64,000 nucleotides of DNA from Stieleria neptunia (GTDB taxonomy: Bacteria; Planctomycetota; Planctomycetia; Pirellulales; Pirellulaceae), in NCBI RefSeq assembly GCF_007754155.1, contig NZ_CP037423.1, positions 1,860,001 to 1,924,000 of the forward strand. Reading direction: 5' to 3'. Positions within the stretch are counted from its first letter, which is position 1; each line of letters opens with the position of its first letter. This document shows, piece by piece, positions 38,477 through 47,294 of the stretch. The position numbers and the translations under genes are program-made. The notes beneath the pieces were generated by a model. It worked only from the letters and a program-made list of their open reading frames with translations, ran no database searches and had not been told where the DNA came from.

Positions 38477-41416
38477 TCAATCAACGTACAAGAAACGGTT
38501 TGAACTGAAGAGCGTCTGACAAAAACTGGACAGCGCCAACATCGCGGGCGTTTGCGTCTTGTCCTGCTTGGCGAGACTGGCCGCCTGGGGAGAATTCGCA
38601 AGCACCGCCGTCTCACGCTCGATGAAGCCCAGTGCCGAGTCGATCTGTTGGTCGCTGGGCGATTGGCAAAAAGCGAGTTCCCAGGCAAGTTTGACCTGTT
38701 CGGATCGGTCCGCCCCCGCTTGCGCGACAAGTCGGCGGGCGAAATCGCGGGAACGATCGTGCACAAATTCGTTGTTCATCAACAGCAACGATTGCGGAGC
38801 GACGGTCGAGGTCCGGCGGACGTCACAATTAGGGTCCATCCGCGGTGCGTCAAAGCTATCGAGCAAACTGAGCGGGCGGCTGCGTCGCACCTGGGCGTAA
38901 ACCGAGCGGCGCAAGTCTTCCCCCTTCATGTCGATCAACGCTCCCGGGCGACCGGCATTCAGATTTTCAATCCCAAGGACGAACTGCCCGACCCTGTCCG
39001 CCATCACGGGAACGGGGGGCCCAAACGATTTGGAGTTCAATTTGCCGCTAATGGCCAGCATGCTGTCACGAATCGTTTCCGCCTCCAAACGACGCAACGA
39101 CATCCCGCTGAGCAGCCGATTGTCGCCGAGCAGCCGATTGTCGCCGTCGGTGCGATCGGGCGGAATCACCCTCAGCGCTTGGCGGTACGCGGTCGAGGTC
39201 ATCACCAGGCGGTGAAACGTCTTCAGGCTCCACCCACTGTCCATGAATCGCGTCGCCAACCAGTCCAGCAGTTCTGGATGGGAGGGCGGTTCACCCAGCC
39301 TGCCAAAGTCGCTGGGGGTCGCCACGATCCCGGTACCAAAATGATGCATCCAAAATCGATTCACCAAGACCCGCGCGAGTAATGGGTGCCGACCGCTGGT
39401 GAGAGAGTTGGCGTAGGCCAAACGGCGTCCCGTCGTGGGCAGAGCTTCGTCATTGGTGGGAATTTCAACGGGATTGTTTGCGGTCACCACCGAGAGAGCG
39501 GCTGGGGCCACCTTGTCCGTCGGATTGTGGTAATCACCACGCGCAAAGACAAACGTCTCGGGGACCTTTCCGGGGACTTCCGTCAACGCCTGCACGAAGT
39601 TCTCTTTCGGCTTTGTCGCGCGGAGTGCTTTGGCGCGTTTGGTGATCGCGGCCAACTGTGGCGCCCGTTCCTTCGTCCGGTCGATGACCGATTGCCGCTG
39701 CGCCACTTCGGCAGCGGCCTGTGGGTCGAACGTTGCAAGGTTGCCGGCAGTGACTTCCAGCCCGGCGTGTTCGGCCAGTAGGTCTTGTTGCTGCTCGGTT
39801 CGTTTTTCGCGAGGGACCGCAATCGCCGCCGCCACTTGCTTTGCGACGTCGTCGGCGAGCGACTGGAGTGCGCGTTTTTGCGCTTCCGCGATTGCGGCGG
39901 TTGTCTTTTCCGCCTGATCTTTCTTCAACCCCGCCAGCTTGCTACGAAGTTCGCGGTCATACAGATACAGCGCACCGGCCGAGATCTTCAGGATTTTGGG
40001 ATACCTTTTTAGATGGTCTTGTTGCTCCTTGGTGCGCTTGGCTACCGGGGTTTGGTAAGCGACCCGTAGTGCATCACGCAACGCTTCGGGAACATGCTGG
40101 ACGAGTTGATCCTCCAACGTTTCGGCGATCAGCTCTTCGGCGCGTTGCTTGTATTCCGCATCAATCCGTTTGGCTTGAGCTTCGATTTCGGCGGCCACCT
40201 TGCGATCGTCGTCGGTGTACAGCGACACCAATCGGGCCGACGGCTTACGCCAGTTCTTCCAGTCATAAGCGGGTTCAAAGATCGCTCGGATCTGAAAATA
40301 TTCCGCCTGGGGAATCGGATCGTAGCGATGATTGTGGCACTGCGCACAATTCAGCGTCAGCCCCAGCAGGGAGCTGCCCACCACATGCAGCGTGTCGGCG
40401 ATGACTTGGTTTTCAGCCAGTGGCAATTCTTCGCCGCTGACTTTTCCCGTCCCATCGGGAACCATGCGTAGGAAACCGGTGGCGATCAGTTTCTCCGTTT
40501 CGTCGGCCGTCAGATTCTTTTTGGGAAAGCCGATCATTTCGTCGCCGGCCAACTGTTCGCGGATAAAACGATCAAATGGCATGTCGTCATTCATCGCCCT
40601 GATGACGTAATCACGGTAGTGATACGCGTGCGGGCGAATGGGATCGTCGATCGTGTAGCCTTCGGAATCGGCATAGCCGACGACGTCCAACCAGTGCCGC
40701 CCCCAGCGTTCACCGTACTGTGGTGATTCAAGCAATCGGTCGATCAAGTGCTCCACGGCATCCGGGGACGGGTCGGCGATGAAGTCTTGGACTTGTTGTG
40801 GGGTGGGAGGCAATCCGATCAGATCATACGTGGCTCGCCGAATGAAGGTCCGCCGGTCAGCGTCTGGAGAAAAGCTGAGCTGCTGTTCTTCGAGGCGTCT
40901 CAACAGGAAGGCGTCGATCGGAGTGCGGACACGATCCTCCGCGGAGACCTCCGGGATCGCAGGATTTTGAATCGGTAAGAACGACCAAAACTCGCGTTCC
41001 TCCGCCGGTACGTACACTCCATCGGGAATGGACTCCGGCTCCGGACGCAGTGTCTTCGCTCCGGACTCGACCCAGCGATCAAGCACCTCCTGTTCGGAGG
41101 ACGTCAGCTTGACGTCCCCCGGCGGCATGTCTTGAGCAACGGTCCGTTCGATCAAGGGACTCTCATCCGGATCGCCGGCGACGATTGCCGGTCCACTCTC
41201 GCCGCCGACCAGGATGAATTTGCGTAAGCGAAGATCCAGACCGCCTTCGATTTCGTCTCCTTCGCCATGGCAATGCAGACAATGTTTCTTCAGGATCGGG
41301 CGGACATCGCGTTCAAACGAAATCGTTTCAGAAGGCTCAGTGGAGTCGGATTGGCTGACCGCAGGCCCAGCGAGACAGACCGACAACGCGGCAGCGAAAA
41401 CAAAGCGGGATCGCAT
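38477..41416 (-). CDS. DUF1549/DUF1553 protein with planctomycete cytochrome C domain (set 1)
   Basis: The 979-residue exported protein has a signal peptide (MRSRFVFAAALSVCLAGPAVSQ). The planctomycete cytochrome C domain (PSCyt1) has CLHCHGEGDEIEGG, a CxxCH haem site, at about residues 46-60; DUF1549 (PSCyt2) follows (PIDAFLLRRLEEQQLSFSPD, RRATYDLIGLPPT, GERWGRHWLDVVGYADSEGY) with a second CxxCH in LNCAQCHNHRYDPIP; then an Ala/Lys/Gln-rich helical insert of about 200 residues, and DUF1553 (PSD1) near the C-terminus (LARVLVNRFWMHHFGTGIV, RRLEAETIRDSMLA). ATG 41416 is chosen for the signal; the upstream ATG at 41506 would lie before it. It heads an operon with the DUF1501 gene. The two haem motifs suggest redox chemistry, unproven. 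Confidence 0.93.
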   Translation of the reverse strand: MRSRFVFAAALSVCLAGPAVSQSDSTEPSETISFERDVRPILKKHCLHCHGEGDEIEGGLDLRLRKFILVGGESGPAIVAGDPDESPLIERTVAQDMPPGDVKLTSSEQEVLDRWVESGAKTLRPEPESIPDGVYVPAEEREFWSFLPIQNPAIPEVSAEDRVRTPIDAFLLRRLEEQQLSFSPDADRRTFIRRATYDLIGLPPTPQQVQDFIADPSPDAVEHLIDRLLESPQYGERWGRHWLDVVGYADSEGYTIDDPIRPHAYHYRDYVIRAMNDDMPFDRFIREQLAGDEMIGFPKKNLTADETEKLIATGFLRMVPDGTGKVSGEELPLAENQVIADTLHVVGSSLLGLTLNCAQCHNHRYDPIPQAEYFQIRAIFEPAYDWKNWRKPSARLVSLYTDDDRKVAAEIEAQAKRIDAEYKQRAEELIAETLEDQLVQHVPEALRDALRVAYQTPVAKRTKEQQDHLKRYPKILKISAGALYLYDRELRSKLAGLKKDQAEKTTAAIAEAQKRALQSLADDVAKQVAAAIAVPREKRTEQQQDLLAEHAGLEVTAGNLATFDPQAAAEVAQRQSVIDRTKERAPQLAAITKRAKALRATKPKENFVQALTEVPGKVPETFVFARGDYHNPTDKVAPAALSVVTANNPVEIPTNDEALPTTGRRLAYANSLTSGRHPLLARVLVNRFWMHHFGTGIVATPSDFGRLGEPPSHPELLDWLATRFMDSGWSLKTFHRLVMTSTAYRQALRVIPPDRTDGDNRLLGDNRLLSGMSLRRLEAETIRDSMLAISGKLNSKSFGPPVPVMADRVGQFVLGIENLNAGRPGALIDMKGEDLRRSVYAQVRRSRPLSLLDSFDAPRMDPNCDVRRTSTVAPQSLLLMNNEFVHDRSRDFARRLVAQAGADRSEQVKLAWELAFCQSPSDQQIDSALGFIERETAVLANSPQAASLAKQDKTQTPAMLALSSFCQTLFSSNRFLYVD

Positions 41417-41776
41417 CACGAATTCCAGTCGTCCGGCGTGATTCGGGGCGGGAGGGTGACGGAAGTCCGTCGGTGGGGCCTTCATTATAACACAACTGAG
41501 AACCACCCGATGGCGACGACGTCGAAGCGAAACCTGTGATGAGGCGAGTCGGGCGGATGGACTGGTTCAACCCCGTGGGAGGCTCGACGAAATGACTTTG
41601 TTGTTCGAACAGCGATCTGATCACACATCGTTTGTTGAGATGCAGTCGTGCGGGGCTGGTGAAGGCGTGGGCCGGATTCCCTACAATACCACTCCACCTT
41701 AAGCTCATGGTGCAACCTGCGAAATGGAAGGCGGCGTGATCGCCGAGCCCGAAATCTCAATTGAGGAACCAGCTTC
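41417..41776. other. 360-bp divergent intergenic region
   Basis: This lies between the DUF1549 operon (-) and the TsdA-like cytochrome gene (+). GAGGAA eight bases before the ATG at 41777 is its ribosome-binding site. Around 41678-41690 CCCTACAATACC is a possible -10 region. Nothing else is recognisable. Confidence 0.4.
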
Positions 41777-42604
41777 ATGAATCGTTTTTCAGCAACAATC
41801 CTCTGTCTGCTCACGCTCGCGATCACGATCGGCTCAAGCGTATGGAGTCAGGATGCAGGCTCGAAAGCAACCGTCGTTCCCGAGGGGACAGCAGACGAAG
41901 GCTTGATTGAGCCAACGGCGGACGATCCGCAAGGGCCCTTGGGCGAGACGGTTCGCTTGGGCGAAACGCTCGTTACGGAAACAAGTTCGCATCCGATGAC
42001 GCAGCCACTGGTCGGCAACGCCTTGAACTGCACGTCCTGCCACTTGGACGCCGGACGGCATCCCAAAGCCGCTTCCTTTGTCGGGGTGGCGGCGGCGTAT
42101 CCAGCCTATTCGCCACGCGAATCGGCGGTCATCACACTGGAAGAACGGATCGCCCACTGTTTCTTGCGCAGTCAAAATGGCTCGCGTCCTGCCCCTGGCG
42201 GGAAGGTCTCGGTCGCCATCGCAGCTTACATCACCTGGTTGTCGCGACACACGCCGATCGACATGAACCCGATCGCACCGCTCGGACCGAATCGCCTGGA
42301 ATTGCTCGACGCCGACGCGATCAAGCCAGACGTTGCACGGGGCGAAGCACTCTATGGCGACCGTTGTGCGGATTGCCATCTCGCCGACGGTAGTGGGTCG
42401 GGTGAGGGGCCGCCGCTGTGGGGTGAACAGTCATTCAATGACGGGGCCGGTCTTTCCAAGGTGCTCAAAATGGCGTCGTGGTTGAAAGTCGCGATGCCGC
42501 CCGATGACGCCGACCTGACCGAGCAACAAGCCTTCGACATCGCGGCCTTCGTCAATTCACACCCACGCCCCGAGTTTCGGCCGGAACGCAACGATCCCCA
42601 ATAA
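41777..42604 (+). CDS. Dihaem c-type cytochrome, thiosulfate dehydrogenase (TsdA)-like
   Basis: The 275-residue exported protein has a signal peptide (MNRFSATILCLLTLAITIGS) and two haem sites: LNCTSCHLDAGR (Cys85, Cys88, His89) and RCADCHLADGSG (Cys197, Cys200, His201). The N-terminal half has YPAYSPRESAVITLEERIAH then CFLRSQNG; in TsdA the Cys of a comparable R-I-x-x-C-F-x-R-S-x-N-G segment (here Cys128) is the unusual distal ligand of the active-site haem. TsdA couples two thiosulfates to tetrathionate in the periplasm. The Cys ligand and the two-cytochrome layout fit, but relatives with other substrates exist. It is a single gene, with a good ribosome-binding site, between two DUF1549/DUF1501 sets. 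Confidence 0.85.
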   Translation: MNRFSATILCLLTLAITIGSSVWSQDAGSKATVVPEGTADEGLIEPTADDPQGPLGETVRLGETLVTETSSHPMTQPLVGNALNCTSCHLDAGRHPKAASFVGVAAAYPAYSPRESAVITLEERIAHCFLRSQNGSRPAPGGKVSVAIAAYITWLSRHTPIDMNPIAPLGPNRLELLDADAIKPDVARGEALYGDRCADCHLADGSGSGEGPPLWGEQSFNDGAGLSKVLKMASWLKVAMPPDDADLTEQQAFDIAAFVNSHPRPEFRPERNDPQ

Positions 42605-42955
42605 GCCCGATTCTCCTTTGTTCTTGTTAGACCCCACGAGGTTTGTCTTGACCTCGACCTTCGACGAATCCTTCTAGTCGACGGACTGGGCCAGCCCGCC
42701 GGTCGCCAAGCCCGCTGGCGCCCCGACATCTACGACAGGACATTGAACTGTGTCTGGGAGATCAAGACGGCGCATTCGGCAATGCTGGGCTCCAAACAAC
42801 TGCAAGCGTACCGCAACGCGTTGGGAGGCGGCGGCCTGTTTGTCGAAGCCGGAGGTCCGCGAGAAGGCGCTGAGGGCAAGGTCTTTGCGCCGGGCGGCCA
42901 TCTTTCCTTTGGCGTCTACTTTCAGGGTGTGATCCGATATCATCACATCCGCTGA
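42605..42955 (+). pseudogene. Decayed nuclease-like gene fragment
   Basis: A frame directly after the cytochrome stop is open for 117 codons and contains no ATG. From about 42674 it reads LVDGLGQPAGRQARWRPDIY then DRTLNCVWEIKTAHSAM, KQLQAYRNALGGGGLF. The order 'RPDI-D...-VWEIKT-...-QLQAYRNAL' is that of a PD-(D/E)xK endonuclease core as found at the C-terminus of toxins and restriction-like proteins (Asp in PDIYD, Glu-x-Lys in WEIKT). The first possible start codon inside it is TTG 42743, which would cut the Asp off. The fragment is probably the 3' remnant of a larger toxin-like gene. Low complexity (GGGGLFVEAGG) follows the core. Confidence 0.5.
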
Positions 42956-42961
42956 GCGAAA

Positions 42962-43147
42962 GGGGCCGTCCAGCTTAGGACGACCAGTTTTTCGAGCACG
43001 ATGGCGCTTCCGGGCCGTCGTCCGTTGGACTCCCGGCGACGACCTAGAAAGGACGTCGTACAACGGTCCGCTGACCGCATCACACTCAATCGACGAGATC
43101 ATTCAGATTTGTCGCGTTTCGCATCGTTCCCAAGCTGGACGGTCCCC
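42962..43147. mobile_element. 186-bp MITE-like element with inverted ends, copy 2
   Basis: It is bounded by GGGGCCGTCCAGCTT (42962-42976) and AAGCTGGACGGTCCCC (43132-43147). The inner 36 bases before the right end (AGATCATTCAGATTTGTCGC, then GTTTCGCATCGTTCCC) match, inverted, the left end of the element at 6451-6606. The middle holds CGGCGACGACCTAGAAAGGA and CGTCGTAC, related to the palindrome at 36876-36932. It sits just behind the nuclease-like fragment, and no coding sequence is inside. The rest of the gap to 43199 shows nothing recognisable. Confidence 0.6.
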
Positions 43148-43199
43148 AATGCCTGCACACCAGCACCTATACTCGTGCCATTGGTTCCCCGCTCTTTTC

Positions 43200-44219
43200 T
43201 CAAGCGTCCGGCTCGGTGGCGTCGCCGGTCATCTGGTATAGCCGGACGTGGCCGTCAGCATGGGCGACGGCCAATCGGTCCTCGCCGACAAGATCCACTC
43301 CGCGCGCTGCGCTTTTCATTTTGAAGGTGTGAAATGCTTCGTCACTGCCGTCGTTGAAAAACCAAAGTTCGCCTTTGCCTGATTTGTCCGCACCTCCGCC
43401 GACCAGGAAGCCTTGGGGATGAAAGCGGACCGCCCACGCGACTCCTTTAAAATTCTCGGCCGCTCGAAGCTGCCGCGTCGCTGTACCGGTTTCCCAGTCA
43501 AAGACCACGATGATCGGATCTTGAATTCCGGCGAACGAGTTCACCACCTTGGTGATCCCCGCGCTGGCCCATCGGCTTCCGCAGGCATTGAATTGCATGT
43601 CTCGTGCGCCGCCCATGTCTGCCGCAAATTTTTTGTCGTAGCCGGTCATCATGCCGGCATCGATTCTGCGTCGCTGCTCACCCGTTTTAAGATCCCAAAT
43701 CAAGATCACGCCCATCAGATCTTGAGAAACCAAGTGTTCGCCGTCGGGGTGAAAGTCGACACCGTAGACGTGTCGCTCGTGCCCCTTCAGCTCCAGTTCT
43801 TGCTCACCGGTTTCGATGTTCCACAGTTTGACGAGCAAGTCATTGCCGCAGGTCGCCAGACGCGTCCCGTCGGGGCTGGCCCGCACCCAGCGGGCGGCGC
43901 CCTGATGAGCGGGGATGCTGCGGATGATCGGAGGGGCGTCCTGGGTGAGGTCCCAGATGTTGACGACTCCGCCCCAGCAAGCTGTGTAGAGCTGTTTCGA
44001 GTCGCCGGAAAAATCGATGGATCGAACCCAACTTTGATGCCCGCTCAGTGTTCTGAGTCTGCCGTCCTCAAGATCCCAGAGTTGAATGTCCAGGTCTTGA
44101 GCGCCTGCGGCGACATAGCGAGACGCAGGGTCGACGCGGAGCGTGGTGAGTGGCCGGGAATGCTTGAGTTCACGGACGAGGTGCGTTTGAACCGGATCAA
44201 TGGTTGCGTCGGAGTTCAT
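43200..44219 (-). CDS. WD40 repeat protein
   Basis: The 339-residue protein has about seven WD40-like units, for example LRTLSGHQSWVRSIDFSGD ... VVNIWDL, LELKGHERHVYGVDFHPDGE ... LIWDLKTGE, and a last unit ending VRLYQM, so it should be a seven-bladed propeller used as an interaction scaffold. No signal peptide is seen (MNSDATIDPVQTHLVRELKH), unlike the exported genes before it. Its start overlaps the stop of the DUF1501 gene in ATGA, making it the last gene of the DUF1549-DUF1501-WD40 operon. WD40 genes in this position are common in planctomycetes; the role is unknown. Confidence 0.92.
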   Translation of the reverse strand: MNSDATIDPVQTHLVRELKHSRPLTTLRVDPASRYVAAGAQDLDIQLWDLEDGRLRTLSGHQSWVRSIDFSGDSKQLYTACWGGVVNIWDLTQDAPPIIRSIPAHQGAARWVRASPDGTRLATCGNDLLVKLWNIETGEQELELKGHERHVYGVDFHPDGEHLVSQDLMGVILIWDLKTGEQRRRIDAGMMTGYDKKFAADMGGARDMQFNACGSRWASAGITKVVNSFAGIQDPIIVVFDWETGTATRQLRAAENFKGVAWAVRFHPQGFLVGGGADKSGKGELWFFNDGSDEAFHTFKMKSAARGVDLVGEDRLAVAHADGHVRLYQMTGDATEPDA

Positions 44220-45475
44220 GCCAACAGCTCCTCAATCGGCGCAGCGGCGGGGTCGCCGATCGGAATCGATTTTCCGGAAATGTCATGGTCCATCGTGGAA
44301 TCAAGCCCGAGCGCGGACAGGTACGTATGAAACAGATGTCCGCCATCGACTTCGCGCTCGACGACTTCAGTCCCCTCGTCGTTGGTCTTGCCAATCACCG
44401 CGGCGGGCTGGATGCCGCACCCGCCCATCGCAACGGACCACGCCGTCCCCCAGTGATCACGACCGTATTTCGTGTTGATTTTCGGCGTGCGTCCCATCTC
44501 GGAATAGACAATCACCAATGTGCTGTCCAGCATTCCGCGATCATGGATGTCGTCGAGCAACATCGAAAACGTTTTGTCGAATTCGCCGAGTTGCTCCAGG
44601 TGAAAATTAAAATTCTCGGCGTGTGTATCGTAGCCATGATGCGTGACCTTGACGCACGTCGCCCCGTTCTCCAGTAAGTCCCGCGCAAGGATGCAATGGC
44701 GGCCGAAATCGTGGCGGCCGTAGCGGTCCAGGTCTTGCTCGCCAACGTCGCCCTCAAACATCGCCTTGCGTTTCATCAGTTTCTCAGCCTGTTCGAACGA
44801 ACTGTTGTAGACATCCGTCAGCGCACGTGAACGTTGCTTTGAGAACCGACGATCAAATTGCACACGCAGCCGTTGGCGAGCGTCGTCGGCAGGTTCGTCG
44901 ATCGATTTGGGCGAGGCGAGGTTTGCCGGCGCCTGATCGCCTAACAGTTTCAGTTGGGCGTGCCGTGCCCCCAAGAACGCAGCCGTCGAATCAACGATGC
45001 CGCGTTTGCTGATGTGAATGTAGCCGGGCAGTTCGGCATCGGTGGGAGCCAGATATTTTGAGACAACCGAACCGAAGTAGGGGTAATCACCGGCTCGCCG
45101 TCCCTTTTCCATAAACAGCATGCCTTGGCGGTGATCACCGATCTTCGAATTGATGCTCCGGACCAGCGAAAGCAAATGCATCCGACTGGCCGTGTGCGGT
45201 AACAATTCGGAGATGTGGATCCCGGGAACCGACGTCGGAATCGCCTGGAACGGGCCACCAAACTGCGTGCCCGGCTTGGGGTCCCAGGATTCCAACTGAC
45301 TCACCCCGCCTTGCAGATAGATCTGCAACACCCGCTTTTGTTGCTGCTGCAGGTGGGCGGCGTTCAACGGGCTGGTGAGGGCCCCCAATCCGATCGCACC
45401 GGCGGCGGAGCCCCACAAAAAGTCTCGCCGAGCGATCACGTGATCGATGCCGTTGCAATCTTGATTTCGTCGCAT
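44216..45475 (-). CDS. DUF1501 exported protein (set 2)
   Basis: The 419-residue protein has a Tat signal (VIARRDFLWGSAAGAIGLGA, with A-R-R-D-F-L) and the DUF1501 domain: VLQIYLQGGVSQLESWDPKP, RSINSKIGDHRQGMLFMEKG, THHGYDTHAENFNFH, VYSEMGRTPKIN and YGRDHWGTAWSVAMGGCG. GGAGAA lies about eight bases upstream of ATG 45475. It follows a DUF1549/DUF1553 gene by 27 bp and overlaps the WD40 gene. This set differs from set 1 in that its DUF1549 partner has no N-terminal planctomycete cytochrome C domain. Biochemical function unknown. Confidence 0.93.
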   Translation of the reverse strand: MRRNQDCNGIDHVIARRDFLWGSAAGAIGLGALTSPLNAAHLQQQQKRVLQIYLQGGVSQLESWDPKPGTQFGGPFQAIPTSVPGIHISELLPHTASRMHLLSLVRSINSKIGDHRQGMLFMEKGRRAGDYPYFGSVVSKYLAPTDAELPGYIHISKRGIVDSTAAFLGARHAQLKLLGDQAPANLASPKSIDEPADDARQRLRVQFDRRFSKQRSRALTDVYNSSFEQAEKLMKRKAMFEGDVGEQDLDRYGRHDFGRHCILARDLLENGATCVKVTHHGYDTHAENFNFHLEQLGEFDKTFSMLLDDIHDRGMLDSTLVIVYSEMGRTPKINTKYGRDHWGTAWSVAMGGCGIQPAAVIGKTNDEGTEVVEREVDGGHLFHTYLSALGLDSTMDHDISGKSIPIGDPAAAPIEELLA

Positions 45476-45502
45476 GGATGTTCTCCGTCGAAACTTGAAC
45501 GG

Positions 45503-47167
45503 TTAGTGGTTGAATCGAAACTCGGTGGAAACGAGCGCTGCCCATACCAATTGCTGGAGATCCGCTTTGCGGTCGGTGGTCGCGTCGAGCACTTCGTTGA
45601 CAAACGAGGTTTCATCCGCGTCGGGAAGTCGCGAGAAAACCGACACGTAAAGCTCTTCGGCAACCGCATGGTGATCGAGCGCATTCAGGCGATCCGACAG
45701 CCCGTTCTTTTGCGTCACCCAACGTTGAACCAACGCGCCGTTGCGAAGAAACAGGGCCTGATCTGCCGACGCGTCAAAGGCTGCGTTCTGAACTCCCTCA
45801 ACTCCAAAGATCTTGACAAACGCCTTCGTGTCACTTGCCAACGCCTTGTTCAGTGCTTCTTCCTGCCAGATCGGATCGACCGCCAACTGTGGATCGTCGG
45901 TCTTTTCTTGCTTGGAGATCGCGACGGCCAACTGCTGCTCGGCAACGCCGGTCGCACGCATCATCGACAATGCCAGTTGCTCCGGCGAAAGCGGTTTGAG
46001 CAACGCCACCGAGAAATCAGTTGGACGGCTGGAGCTTGGGGCATGATCCGGCGTGTCCTGTCTGCTGCTGCGTTGATAGGTGTCCGTCAGAGCGAGTTCG
46101 CGAAGCAAGTACCGCAGATCATAGTCGTGTTCCAACAGCGAATCGGCGAGCAGATTGAGCAGTTTTGGATGGGACGGCGGATTTTGGGCATGCCACATGT
46201 CCACCGGATCAACGAGGCCACGCCCCATCATCAACGCCCACATTCGGTTTGCGATGTTTTCTCGAAACGCTTGGTTGGCGTCGTCCGTCAATGATTTGGC
46301 GAGCTGGAGACGTCGGCTGTAGACCGGAACCGATCGCACGTTTTTCGCGGGTTTGACCTTGTAGAGCGGTTCGCCCGGAGGCGGGTCGACGATGGGAGGT
46401 GCGTCCAACATTCGCGGCGCCGTCTGGTCCGTTTCTGATGTGAACACGGATGTGAACTGGACATCGCCTTCTGCTTTTTCACCGATCGACGTTTTCTTTG
46501 TCTTGGGATCTTGAACCAGATAGCTCCGTTTGATGAACGCGGCCAGTCCGTAGTAATGACGCTGCAGGTAGTCATCGATCGCCGGATGGTCATGGCATTG
46601 GGCACACTCCAGATCCCTGCCCAAGAAGATGCGTCCGATGTCGCGTGTGACCTGGTCGACATTCAATTCGCGATCCAGCAGAAATCTGGCGGCGGCACGC
46701 GTTTGTTCGTCCGTTCCATCGGCCGACAACAATTCCTGAGAAAGCTGACGCCAGGACTTGTTTTGCAAGAACGACTCCCTCAGATACGCCTGCCATTGCT
46801 CGGCGGTGACGTGTTTATTCGGTCGGCGTTCCATCAACAGGGTGTCGAACACGTATTGCATCCGCCGCGCGTATTGCGGCGAACCGAGCAGGTGGTCGAC
46901 CAGTTTGATTCGCTTGTCGGGTGCCGAATCCGCGAGAAACTCACGCACGTCATTGGCGGTCGGAATGGTGCCCGCCAGATCTAAAGTGACACGTCGCAGA
47001 AACGACGCGTCGTCGGTGATCGCGGCCGGCGCTTTGAATTCGGAATGCGTCGAAACCAGGGCATCGATCTGGACATGCAGCGGGTCGCTGGCCCGGAGCG
47101 TGTGTGAGTGGTTTGCCATGCTGCCGATGACAATTCCGATGATCACAATGACGCGCGAGCGAGTCAT
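45503..47167 (-). CDS. DUF1549/DUF1553 exported protein (set 2)
   Basis: The 554-residue protein has a signal peptide (MTRSRVIVIIGIVIGSMANH), DUF1549 (FLRRVTLDLAGTIPTANDVR; CAQCHDHPAIDDYLQRHYY, a CxxCH motif near residue 192) and DUF1553 (FRENIANRMWALMMGRGLV, LSPEQLALSMMRATGV). It is shorter than the set 1 protein and lacks the PSCyt1 domain, so only one CxxCH is present. It is the first gene of the set 2 operon (DUF1549, DUF1501, WD40). ATG 47167 gives the full signal; no strong ribosome-binding site is seen. Confidence 0.93.
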   Translation of the reverse strand: MTRSRVIVIIGIVIGSMANHSHTLRASDPLHVQIDALVSTHSEFKAPAAITDDASFLRRVTLDLAGTIPTANDVREFLADSAPDKRIKLVDHLLGSPQYARRMQYVFDTLLMERRPNKHVTAEQWQAYLRESFLQNKSWRQLSQELLSADGTDEQTRAAARFLLDRELNVDQVTRDIGRIFLGRDLECAQCHDHPAIDDYLQRHYYGLAAFIKRSYLVQDPKTKKTSIGEKAEGDVQFTSVFTSETDQTAPRMLDAPPIVDPPPGEPLYKVKPAKNVRSVPVYSRRLQLAKSLTDDANQAFRENIANRMWALMMGRGLVDPVDMWHAQNPPSHPKLLNLLADSLLEHDYDLRYLLRELALTDTYQRSSRQDTPDHAPSSSRPTDFSVALLKPLSPEQLALSMMRATGVAEQQLAVAISKQEKTDDPQLAVDPIWQEEALNKALASDTKAFVKIFGVEGVQNAAFDASADQALFLRNGALVQRWVTQKNGLSDRLNALDHHAVAEELYVSVFSRLPDADETSFVNEVLDATTDRKADLQQLVWAALVSTEFRFNH

Positions 47168-47294
47168 GGCGGTGCCTGGCGCGGTGGGGGGAGGCTGGTG
47201 GGCGGGGAACCAGTCGCGTCAGCGGCACGACTGGTCGCCAATCAGTCTACCACATCTCAGTCGGGGAGAATCAACTCGCTCGCGTCCACATTTG

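Noticed and set aside
42674..43102. 142-codon minus-strand frame
   Set aside because: It crosses both the nuclease-like fragment and the inverted-repeat element; the + strand has the recognisable nuclease core.
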